The position numbers and the translations under genes were made by a program. From Chitinivibrio sp051745065 (GTDB lineage: Bacteria > Fibrobacterota > Chitinivibrionia > Chitinivibrionales > Chitinivibrionaceae), in assembly GCA_051745065.1 (NCBI GenBank), contig JBNJDQ010000121.1:1-7526 (forward strand): a stretch of DNA of 7,526 nucleotides, given 5' to 3'. Positions 1-5,840 of this stretch are shown piece after piece; position 1 is the stretch's first letter; every line of letters starts with the position of its first letter. The notes below the pieces were generated by a model. It had not been told where the DNA came from. It searched no databases and saw nothing but the letters and a program-made list of their open reading frames with translations.

Positions 1-314
1 GTGCGGACAAGCAAGGCTGAGGCAAAGAGGATTGAGCCGCGGATTTTACGCGAGAGTTCCAGGGGGAGGCTGCTTTCCTGCATATCGCCGGGCTGAATTG
101 TGAGGCTGTTTCCGGAACGGCTTATGCGGGCGCCCAAATGTTCAGCAATGCGGCACATTCCGCGAACATCCCCGATATCCGGGGTGTTTTCGAGAATTGT
201 TTCAGATGGGTTTACAAGGGATCCCGCAATAAGGGGGAGGGCTTCATTCTTGTTCCCCGATACTGCAAGAGTACCGGCAAGTCTTTTTTTTCCACTCACT
301 CTGAACTTACTCAT
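1..314 (-). CDS. murA: UDP-N-acetylglucosamine 1-carboxyvinyltransferase (MurA), N-terminal part
   Basis: This is the first 104 residues of MurA, which transfers enolpyruvate from PEP to UDP-GlcNAc in the cytoplasm, the first committed step of peptidoglycan synthesis. The start is ATG at 314-312. The N-terminus MSKFRVSGKKRLAG aligns with the family opening M.KF.V.G...L.G. The substrate-binding pair Lys22-Asn23 lies in GNKNEALP at the same residue numbers as in E. coli MurA. The motif NTPDIGDV (44-51) matches the family's N.P...DV, and Arg92 in KIRGSI corresponds to E. coli Arg91. The catalytic Cys/Asp loop near residue 115 lies beyond the window edge and cannot be checked. MurA is usually about 420 residues, so about a quarter is seen. 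There is no strong Shine-Dalgarno before the ATG. The gene is divergent from guaB. A related EPSP-synthase-fold enzyme is possible but less likely. Confidence 0.87.
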   Translation of the reverse strand, partial: MSKFRVSGKKRLAGTLAVSGNKNEALPLIAGSLVNPSETILENTPDIGDVRGMCRIAEHLGARISRSGNSLTIQPGDMQESSLPLELSRKIRGSILFASALLVR

Positions 315-386
315 ATTACCACGCAATAAGGGTTGATTTTTTAATTATTTGTACTATCTTATTACTTGAAATAGTTACCTCTAAAA

Positions 387-392
387 ATTATA
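387..392 (-). promoter_or_regulatory. possible -10 box for murA
   Basis: On the minus strand these bases read TATAAT, a perfect sigma-70 -10 box, about 73 nt upstream of the murA start. No convincing -35 lies 16-18 nt further upstream (about 409-415 reads AACTAT), so this rests on the -10 alone in AT-rich DNA where chance matches are common. It sits back to back with the plus-strand promoter whose -35 begins at 399. Confidence 0.35.
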
Positions 393-398
393 TTATGG

Positions 399-427
399 GT
401 GAAAGCGTAATAGTTTTTTTATATAAT
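399..427 (+). promoter_or_regulatory. sigma-70 promoter for the RNA/leader upstream of guaB
   Basis: The -35 GTGAAA (399-404) matches TTGACA at 4 of 6 positions. A 17-nt spacer leads to a perfect -10 TATAAT (422-427). Start of transcription is expected near 434-437, immediately before the first base of the long inverted repeat at 438. This agreement between predicted start and structure supports both. A T7 run just upstream of the -10 adds flexibility. No other good promoter was seen between here and guaB. Confidence 0.6.
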
Positions 428-434
428 TGAATAT

Positions 435-608
435 AAACCTATTGCCCAGAGCGGAAGTATGGCGTTTACCGAACACTTTATCCGAGGGAACCGACTCCGT
501 TGTGTTAATCGGTACTGAATTTTCAGGTGATGATCACGACGGGCGGAACACCACTGTTAATAAACTGCGGATAAACTGATTACGGACCCTGGGCAATAGG
601 CTTTTTTT
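435..608 (+). ncRNA. probable structured RNA: small RNA or guaB leader/attenuator, about 170 nt
   Basis: Bases 438-449 (CCTATTGCCCAG) are perfectly complementary to 589-600 (CTGGGCAATAGG), giving a 12-bp stem that closes about 140 nt. It is followed by C and seven Ts (602-608), the arrangement of an intrinsic 3' end. A good promoter places the 5' end at about 434-437. Inside, 477-484 pairs perfectly with 568-575 (TTTATCCG/CGGATAAA). Smaller hairpins are possible at 490-494/509-513 (ACCGA/TCGGT), 515-518/523-526 and 526-529/549-552. No open frame with a ribosome site fills the region. Ends that pair before a U-tract, at this size, recall 6S RNA or a cis leader with its P1 as terminator. I cannot match it to a known riboswitch class by eye. 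The family is therefore unknown, but a discrete structured transcript is well supported. Confidence 0.58.
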
Positions 609-638
609 ATACCTGAAATTCAACAAAACGGTACCTGT

Positions 639-2150
639 ATGGCACGAGTTATAAATGATGTATCCAGAACATTCTCGGAATATCTGCTTCTTCCGGGGTT
701 GACAGAAAAGAAACATTCACCGGAGAACGTTTCCCTCAGGACTCCTGTATCCCGGTTCGTTCGTGGACAGCAGCCCCGTCTGAGCCTCAATATTCCCTTT
801 GTTTCAGCTTCAATGCAGGCGGTTTCCGGAGTCGATATGGCAACGGGGCTGGCCCGGCAGGGCGGCGCTGCATTTATCTTTGCCTCTCAGTCTGTTGAGA
901 GCCAGGCGGCCATGGTGCGTTCTGTAAAGAAATACAAAGCCGGCTTTGTCCAGAGTGATACCAATGCAACCCCTGATATGCCTCTGAGAAAGGTGCTTGA
1001 ACGTATCCGCGAAACGGGGCATTCCACCGTTGCTGTAACAGATACGGGCATGCCCAACGGGAAGTTTATGGGTATTCTTACAGACAAGGATTACTGGGTC
1101 AAAGAGGATGATCTTTCCAAACCGGTCTCCCATTATATGACTCCCCGTGAGCGCGTTCATTTTGCCGGAACCGGTGTAACCCTGCACGAAGCGAATGCTC
1201 TCCTGCGCAAACATCGCAAGGATTGCCTCCCCGTGATCGATTCCGATGGCTCCCTTGATTCTATGGTATTCCGTAAAGATTTTATTGAACACAGTGATAA
1301 TCCTCTTGAACTTATTGATGGGGAAAAGCGGATGATTGCCGCTGCGGGGATCAATACGCATGATTATAAAGAGCGGGTTCCCGCTCTTGAAGAGGCGGGG
1401 GTGGATATTCTGACGATTGATTCCTCCGACGGATATTCTGAATATCAGATGGAATGTGCGGCCTGGATTCGGCAGCAGTACGGGGATTCCCTTGTTGTCG
1501 GCGGTGGGAATATTGTTTCTGCCGCGGGCTTTCGCTACCTCGCGGAAAAAGCACAGCTTGATTTTGTTAAGGTCGGAATCGGCGGCGGCTCCATCTGCAT
1601 AACCCGGGAGCAGAAAGGGATCGGCCGGGGACAGGCTTCTGCGATCCTTGAAGTTGCTGCAGAACGGGATCGTTACTACGAAGAAACCGGCGTGTATGTC
1701 CCCATCTGTTCAGACGGCGGACTTGCCAATGATACGCAGATAATTATCGCCCTTGCCATGGGGGCAGATTTTGTCATGATGGGACGGTATTTTGCCATGA
1801 CCGATGAGTCGCCCACGGAAAAACTTTCTATTCAGGGACAGCGATATAAGCCCTATTGGGGCGAAGGTTCAAACCGGGCACGCAACTGGCAGCGTTACAG
1901 TGACAGTAAGACCAACACGGGTAAAATGAAGTTTGAAGAAGGTGTTGATGCCTATGTTCCCGCCGTGGGACCGCTGGCGGAAGTTCTTTCCGTATCCCTT
2001 TCCAAAGTCCGCGCAACCCTGTGTAACACAGGGGCCCTCAGTTTGCAGGAGTTTGCGGAAAAGGCAGTCCTTACCCGTATCTCGGAGCAGTCCTTTGTTG
2101 AGGGCGGAACCTCAAATGTAATCAAATTTGATAAACAGATTGATGGCTGA
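639..2150 (+). CDS. guaB: inosine-5'-monophosphate dehydrogenase, Tritrichomonas-like type with CBS pair
   Basis: IMP dehydrogenase, 503 residues, oxidises IMP to XMP with NAD+, the committed step to GMP, as a cytoplasmic tetramer. The barrel (about 1-100 and 220-503) is interrupted by a CBS pair (about 105-215). Visible active-site features are DSSDG with Asp261, the loop GIGGGSICITREQ with catalytic Cys320, SDGG (358-361), MGRY (381-384), and the mobile flap YWGEGS...NWQRY with Arg419-Tyr420. From memory it follows T. foetus IMPDH closely from end to end (MAxxxN...TFxEYLLxPGL at the start, FEEGVDxYV near the flap), including its 503-residue length. Lys311 and Glu434 match T. foetus Lys310 and Glu431, the residues tied to mycophenolic acid resistance. 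The start at 639 is supported by that N-terminal alignment, although no Shine-Dalgarno is visible. The gene lies 30 nt after the U-tract of the upstream RNA, so it is probably transcribed by read-through of it. A terminator follows at 2179. Confidence 0.96.
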   Translation: MARVINDVSRTFSEYLLLPGLTEKKHSPENVSLRTPVSRFVRGQQPRLSLNIPFVSASMQAVSGVDMATGLARQGGAAFIFASQSVESQAAMVRSVKKYKAGFVQSDTNATPDMPLRKVLERIRETGHSTVAVTDTGMPNGKFMGILTDKDYWVKEDDLSKPVSHYMTPRERVHFAGTGVTLHEANALLRKHRKDCLPVIDSDGSLDSMVFRKDFIEHSDNPLELIDGEKRMIAAAGINTHDYKERVPALEEAGVDILTIDSSDGYSEYQMECAAWIRQQYGDSLVVGGGNIVSAAGFRYLAEKAQLDFVKVGIGGGSICITREQKGIGRGQASAILEVAAERDRYYEETGVYVPICSDGGLANDTQIIIALAMGADFVMMGRYFAMTDESPTEKLSIQGQRYKPYWGEGSNRARNWQRYSDSKTNTGKMKFEEGVDAYVPAVGPLAEVLSVSLSKVRATLCNTGALSLQEFAEKAVLTRISEQSFVEGGTSNVIKFDKQIDG

Positions 2151-2178
2151 CTGAAAAATGTGACGGGATCTTTCAGAG

Positions 2179-2204
2179 CAGCCCCGCACAGGGGCTGTTT
2201 TTTT
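2179..2204 (+). terminator. intrinsic terminator of guaB
   Basis: A perfect 7-bp GC-rich stem (CAGCCCC 2179-2185, GGGGCTG 2191-2197) with loop GCACA is followed by seven Ts (2198-2204), 28 nt after the guaB stop. It works in the plus direction only, because the minus-strand side has no U-tract. The Ts overlap the stop codon of the convergent gene. Confidence 0.92.
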
Positions 2205-2820
2205 ACAGATACGTACGAAGGTAGTGGATGCGGCCGTTTCTGTGGAGCCTTTCTATGAGGGATTTTTCTCCGGTGAGGTTATGTTTTTTACCCTTTTTGA
2301 TTATCCCCCGCTGAATGAGAAAGCGCATGAAAGCGGATTCATTGTAATGGGTTTTTGATTCCAAAAAAAAATCGAATCCTGCGATATATACTTCTCCGTA
2401 TATTTCAATGGCCCAAAGAAGTGCTGCGGTTCCCGTGGTGAAACGGTGTATGCCGTATTGCCGCTCCAGATCCTGCCAAAATTGGGCGGGAACAAGTTCA
2501 TAGGAAGGGGCAGACAGGCGGCGCCTGATTCGGCTGTGAATCGCCGTGCCCTTGCGTTTCAGTATATCCGGAGGGATGATCACAATGGTTCGATCAGGGT
2601 GAACTGTACGTTTACGCAGCTTTTGATTTGCTCCGTTGAACCAGATGTCCCATTTTGTTCCCGTATGTCTTTCATACCCCGCGGTTGAAAAATTATTGAT
2701 GCGGCCGACCGTACCGAATGTGTCAATAAGGGGGCCATATTCGTACTTCAGAAGGGAGCTGCCGTTGCCGATGATGCAGATTTTGTTTTCCGCATTTTCT
2801 ATACTGCTGATACCTGTCAC
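2203..2820 (-). CDS. GT29-like (sialyltransferase-fold) putative glycosyltransferase
   Basis: A 205-residue protein with the ordered sialylmotifs of family GT29, whose members transfer sialic acid from CMP-sialic acid. An L-motif-like region (about 14-61) has IIGNGSSL, GPLID, VGRINNF and GTKWDIWF. An S-motif-like region (127-149) has FTTGTAALLWAIE then VYIAGFD. A motif III equivalent is THYNES (157-162). The VS-like motif is His180 and Glu185 in HNLTGEKSLIERL. There is no signal peptide or membrane anchor, unlike eukaryotic Golgi enzymes, and the protein is shorter than their roughly 300-residue catalytic domains. The start is GTG at 2820, preceded by AGAGGT about 5 nt upstream. The gene stands alone, convergent with guaB and divergent from the diiron protein gene. 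No CMP-sialate synthesis genes are nearby, so donor and acceptor are unknown. Fold assignment is fairly sure; sialyltransferase activity is only inferred. Confidence 0.72.
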   Translation of the reverse strand: MTGISSIENAENKICIIGNGSSLLKYEYGPLIDTFGTVGRINNFSTAGYERHTGTKWDIWFNGANQKLRKRTVHPDRTIVIIPPDILKRKGTAIHSRIRRRLSAPSYELVPAQFWQDLERQYGIHRFTTGTAALLWAIEIYGEVYIAGFDFFLESKTHYNESAFMRFLIQRGIIKKGKKHNLTGEKSLIERLHRNGRIHYLRTYL

Positions 2821-2860
2821 ATCTACCTCTGTTGTCGGTATATTTCTTGTTTTTTCTGCA

Positions 2861-2872
2861 AATATATATATT
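2861..2872. promoter_or_regulatory. palindromic AT box in divergent intergenic region
   Basis: AATATATATATT is a perfect 12-bp palindrome between the divergent GT29-like and diiron genes. TATATT can be read on either strand as a -10 (5 of 6 matches). No good -35 is found at 16-18 nt on either side. It may be a shared promoter core, or just low-complexity AT sequence. Confidence 0.25.
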
Positions 2873-2925
2873 GTGGTATGTCTTAAATCAGACAGAAACT
2901 CTAAATACCGAAAGTGAGGTCCGCA

Positions 2926-3420
2926 ATGGATGCTATCTCAACAGCAATACAGATGGAAGAAGAAGGAATTGCCTTCTTCGAAAAAATGATCAAACAGACA
3001 GAAGAGGATGATTTGAAAGGAGTTTTCCGTTTTCTGCGCGATCAGGAAATCCGCCATCGTGATTATTTCAGACGTATTGCCGATGGTGATACGACCTCGT
3101 CTTTTTCCGCGGATAAGGATTCCGTGGAATACGCCCGGAGTGCCTTCTCTTCTCTGAAGGATAATTTCGACGGAGTGAGCGAGTCTCTGCGAAACAGCGT
3201 TGAGGCGTATAAAAAAGCCCGCGCCATGGAGGCTGAAGCGGTTGAATTTTACACGGGTCTTCGTGAGGAAGCCCAAACAGATCAGGAGAAGGAATCTCTG
3301 CAGGTGATTATTGATGAAGAGAAAAAACACGAAAAACTGATGGATGCCATGGTCGATTTCGTTGCCAAACCCGATGAATGGCTTGAGAATGCAGAGTTCT
3401 TCCATCTTGACAAGTATTAA
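2926..3420 (+). CDS. rubrerythrin-like ferritin-fold diiron protein
   Basis: A 164-residue four-helix protein of the ferritin-like/rubrerythrin superfamily, cytoplasmic. The helices carry the expected metal ligands: Glu in MEEEG (about 11-13), Glu41 and His44 in EIRH, Glu in EAEAVEFY (102-107), and Glu132 and His135 in EKKH. The spacing of two E-x-x-H motifs, each preceded by a helix with Glu, is typical of a carboxylate-bridged diiron site. There is no C-terminal rubredoxin domain (no CxxC pairs), so it is not a classical rubrerythrin. Such proteins often act in peroxide or oxygen defence or iron handling, but the substrate here is unknown. I chose ATG 2926 because GTGAGG (2914-2919) lies at ribosome-site distance. 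A GTG start at 2914 would add four residues but use up that site. The gene has its own strong terminator at 3445 and is followed by dcd. Confidence 0.85.
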   Translation: MDAISTAIQMEEEGIAFFEKMIKQTEEDDLKGVFRFLRDQEIRHRDYFRRIADGDTTSSFSADKDSVEYARSAFSSLKDNFDGVSESLRNSVEAYKKARAMEAEAVEFYTGLREEAQTDQEKESLQVIIDEEKKHEKLMDAMVDFVAKPDEWLENAEFFHLDKY

Positions 3421-3444
3421 TCCCGAAAAAATATCCCTTCGCCG

Positions 3445-3476
3445 GAACCGGATAGTATTTTTATCCGGTTCTTTTT
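3445..3476 (+). terminator. intrinsic terminator between the diiron gene and dcd
   Basis: A perfect 10-bp stem (GAACCGGATA 3445-3454 with TATCCGGTTC 3462-3471) with a 7-nt loop is followed by five Ts (3472-3476). It lies 24 nt after the diiron gene stop and ends 15 nt before the dcd start codon. Partial read-through would be needed to express dcd from the upstream promoter. Confidence 0.88.
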
Positions 3477-3491
3477 AGCAAGGATGTAAAA

Positions 3492-4010
3492 ATGATTCTA
3501 TCGGGACTTGAAATAGAAAAACGGTTGGGAACTGATATTAAGCTGAATCCCTACAGTCGTAAACAGCTGAATCCCAACAGTTATAACCTTCGTCTCCATG
3601 ATGAAATGCTGGTGTACTGCAACAGAACTCTTGATATGAAGGAACCGAATCCTGTTGACACAATCCGAATACCGGAAAAAGGAATGATCCTGGAGCCCGA
3701 AAAACTGTATCTGGGCAGAACTGTTGAATACACGGAAACGGAAAACCTGGTTCCCATGCTGGAAGGGCGTTCATCCATCGGCCGGCTTGGGCTCTTTGTT
3801 CATGTAACTGCCGGTTTCGGCGATGTTGGATTCAAGGGGTTTTGGACCCTGGAGATCTTTTGTGTACAGCCCGTGCGCATTTACCCCGGCGTCGAAGTCT
3901 GTCAGGTCTATTTTCATACCATTGAAGGCAGTCATGAGCGGTATGAAGGAGGGAAATACCAGGATAACAGCGGTATCCAGCCCAGTCTTCTTTTTCGTGA
4001 CTTTGAATAA
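3492..4010 (+). CDS. dcd: dCTP deaminase
   Basis: A 172-residue trimeric cytoplasmic enzyme of the dUTPase/dCTP deaminase fold that converts dCTP to dUTP plus ammonia, feeding dTMP synthesis. The signature EGRSSIGRLGLFVHVTAGFG (91-110) is present. Glu121 in WTLEIF corresponds to the catalytic Glu138 of E. coli Dcd. The C-terminal nucleotide-closing segment GKYQDNSGIQPSLLF (154-168) is intact. HVTAGFGD differs from the E. coli HVTAHRID and is the common form in many anaerobes. Some family members with AGF/AGW also hydrolyse dUTP to dUMP, but the sequence alone does not decide this. AAGGA (3480-3484), 7 nt before ATG, is a good ribosome site. The ribosome site and start follow directly after the terminator hairpin, leaving no room for a promoter between them. 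The gene converges with the antiporter operon. Confidence 0.95.
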   Translation: MILSGLEIEKRLGTDIKLNPYSRKQLNPNSYNLRLHDEMLVYCNRTLDMKEPNPVDTIRIPEKGMILEPEKLYLGRTVEYTETENLVPMLEGRSSIGRLGLFVHVTAGFGDVGFKGFWTLEIFCVQPVRIYPGVEVCQVYFHTIEGSHERYEGGKYQDNSGIQPSLLFRDFE

Positions 4011-4032
4011 ATACCGGCTTTCCCGCTATTGT

Positions 4033-4078
4033 ACAGGTGCTTTGCAGCTCCTGTCAGGTTGCGGCCTCACCCTGCCGC
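4033..4078. other. two small hairpins in the convergent gap between dcd and the antiporter
   Basis: ACAGGTGC (4033-4040) and GCTCCTGT (4047-4054) form an 8-bp stem with one mismatch around TTTGCA. GCGGC (4061-4065) and GCCGC (4074-4078) form a 5-bp stem. Neither is followed by a U-tract on either strand, so they are not standard intrinsic terminators. The remaining part of the 135-nt gap shows nothing else. They may protect 3' ends or assist factor-dependent termination of either gene. Confidence 0.35.
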
Positions 4079-4145
4079 GCAGATAGGGCGTTCTTACGAT
4101 TACATAACTCTCACCGCTGGATTCTGCGGAATGCAGGCGGTTCAA

Positions 4146-5837
4146 TTACGCTGTTACTTCGGCTGTATCCAGATTGTTGGATATCTTTCGCATCTCCGTA
4201 ATTTTTGAAGTGATGTACTTCTGGATATCCTGTTCCGTGAGAATCCCCGCATAGTCCCCTGAATCAGAGAGGATTATCGCAAAGGGCTGTTCATCCATAG
4301 AGATGTAACTGTTGACATCAGAAAGACGGTCACCGGCGGCGGCAAAGGTATGGATCTGCTCCATCAGGTCATGGGCCAGGAGAAAATCCGTGATCTCATA
4401 GGCCAGGAATGCGCTTTTGATTCCCTGTATGGTTACAACGCCCTGCACGGAATGGTGTTTATCCATTACCGGGTAATAGAGCTGATCATCCTCACTGAAA
4501 AGTTCTATGATCTTTGTGACCGGTGTATCTTCGGTTATGGTGTTGCGCGCAGTACATATTCGCCCGGCTGTTGTTTTCTCCAGAAGGTCTTCTTCAGTAA
4601 TATTGAGGCCGACTTCGCCTCCCTTTGTGACTGCGTACTTTGTCAGGGCCGGCCCGATGAGCTGCACAATAAACGTGGAGGTGGTTATGACAATGGCGAT
4701 GGTTTTGCCAAAGGAGTCCTGAAATATGTCCTGAGCCATTATGGAAAGGCCAATTGCCACACCGGCCTGGCTGAACAGGCAGTACCGCAGATATTTTGCA
4801 ACGCTTGTTGGTGCGCGGCCAACTTTGGCGCCGATGGTAGCTCCAAGCATTTTTCCGCCGGTCCGTCCGAGAAAATAGGCGCCAACCAGAATCAATGCTG
4901 TTGTATCAAGACCGGAAACGGAAAGCCCGGCACCAACAAGAACAAAGAATATAACAAAAACGGGGGGCGTTATGCCTTCAATGGCGGAGAATATTCGTGG
5001 GCTTTTGCGTGGCGCAGAGTTGCTGAGCGTTGCCCCCATGGCCATGGCTGCAAGGAGCATATCGCTTTGGATAACCTTTGCTCCGCCGAGAATAACCAGT
5101 AAAACCCCGATGGATATGCGCAGAACGGCTCCTTCTTCGGCACGGGGATCAATCAGTGCTGTCAGGGATTTTCCTGCAATAATACCGATTAGTACGGCGC
5201 TCCCCATTTCGTAGACCGGCGTTACGATAGAAGTGAGTATGTTGGCATCACCGTTTCCTGTAAGGACCTTTGCAACGCTGACCGCAATTGCAAAGAGGAT
5301 CAGCGCAAGGGCATCATCCAGAGCGACAAGGCCCATAATGGTGCGGGTAATAGGGCCGCGGGTCTTGTTTTCCCAGAGAACGTCCGTTGTTGCAGCTGGG
5401 GCTGTTGCCGAGGCTATCGCCCCGAGAACAAGGCCAATGGATATTGCCTGGGGAAAAGGCATAAAGAAGCTTCCCACAAGGGTTATCACTGATGCTACTG
5501 CGACAAAAGCCGTCAGGGCTTCAAAGAGAAGGATATTGGTGAACTGTTTTCCGTATTTTTTAAAAACCTCCCACTTTAATTCGCCGCCGATCAAAAAACC
5601 GATGATGCCCAGGGCGAAATAGTTGTATGGTTTGAGCATTTCTATTGTATCACCGTCAATAAAGTGAATCCCCGTCTGCCCGATAACAATACCGCTGATA
5701 ATATAGCCCACAACACTGGGCATTTTGAGGAGAACAAGAAGGCGACCGCCGAGAATGCCCGCAAGAAGAGCGGTGCCCAAAAGGAGAAGTATGTTTAATG
5801 GATCCGCAGCATTTGCAATTTCATGAAACAGTTCCAT
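4146..5837 (-). CDS. CPA2-family cation:proton antiporter with C-terminal CBS pair
   Basis: A 563-residue inner-membrane antiporter of the Na_H_Exchanger/KefB type. Residues 1-403 hold about 12-13 hydrophobic segments. The core ion-binding region includes ATAPAATTDVLW (144-155), the unwound-helix element, and the acidic pair Asp174-Asp175 in VALDDALAL. A DD pair marks electrogenic members such as NapA and NhaA, whereas KefC-type proteins have a non-acidic partner. There is no TrkA-N (RCK) NAD-binding domain. Instead two CBS repeats follow (about 425-480 and 485-545, ending GILTEQDIQKYI), which in other transporters bind adenine nucleotides. The exchanged ion, Na+ or K+, cannot be read from sequence. 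GGGGAG (5849-5844), 6 nt before ATG, is a strong ribosome site lying inside the end of the EIIA gene. Only 3 nt separate the EIIA stop from this start, so the two are translationally coupled. Confidence 0.92.
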   Translation of the reverse strand: MELFHEIANAADPLNILLLLGTALLAGILGGRLLVLLKMPSVVGYIISGIVIGQTGIHFIDGDTIEMLKPYNYFALGIIGFLIGGELKWEVFKKYGKQFTNILLFEALTAFVAVASVITLVGSFFMPFPQAISIGLVLGAIASATAPAATTDVLWENKTRGPITRTIMGLVALDDALALILFAIAVSVAKVLTGNGDANILTSIVTPVYEMGSAVLIGIIAGKSLTALIDPRAEEGAVLRISIGVLLVILGGAKVIQSDMLLAAMAMGATLSNSAPRKSPRIFSAIEGITPPVFVIFFVLVGAGLSVSGLDTTALILVGAYFLGRTGGKMLGATIGAKVGRAPTSVAKYLRYCLFSQAGVAIGLSIMAQDIFQDSFGKTIAIVITTSTFIVQLIGPALTKYAVTKGGEVGLNITEEDLLEKTTAGRICTARNTITEDTPVTKIIELFSEDDQLYYPVMDKHHSVQGVVTIQGIKSAFLAYEITDFLLAHDLMEQIHTFAAAGDRLSDVNSYISMDEQPFAIILSDSGDYAGILTEQDIQKYITSKITEMRKISNNLDTAEVTA

Positions 5838-5840
5838 TGG

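Noticed and set aside
100..336. Plus-strand open frames over the murA start region
   Set aside because: The minus strand here encodes a clear MurA N-terminus. The plus frames are low in complexity and resemble nothing known.
485..560. Possible cobalamin riboswitch, from GGGAA followed by a CCG...CGG hairpin and CTG
   Set aside because: The expected CCCGC-ACTGT segment does not follow at the right distance and no B12 box (GCCTGCC-like) is present.
438..600. Possible ZTP (pfl) riboswitch, because TGGCG (460-464) and CTGGGCA (589-595) recall its conserved pieces and guaB is a purine gene
   Set aside because: The hallmark P2 hairpin and GGGGAG segment are missing, the CGCC that should precede TGGGC is absent, and CTGGGCA is fully paired in the 12-bp closing stem, not free to bind ligand.
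438..600. Guanine/2'-deoxyguanosine riboswitch before guaB
   Set aside because: There is no three-way junction with the paired kissing loops and conserved core bases of that class, and the region is much longer than the roughly 70-nt aptamer.
810..1361. Open frame of 183 codons on the minus strand inside guaB
   Set aside because: It is fully antisense to an IMP dehydrogenase gene with every motif intact. It shows no family features and no start signals.
4350..5102. Long open frame of 250 codons on the plus strand, antisense to the antiporter gene
   Set aside because: It lies wholly inside a well-supported membrane protein gene, its product is Cys- and Gly-rich with no recognisable domain, and it has no ribosome site. 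It is a by-product of the opposite strand's codon use.
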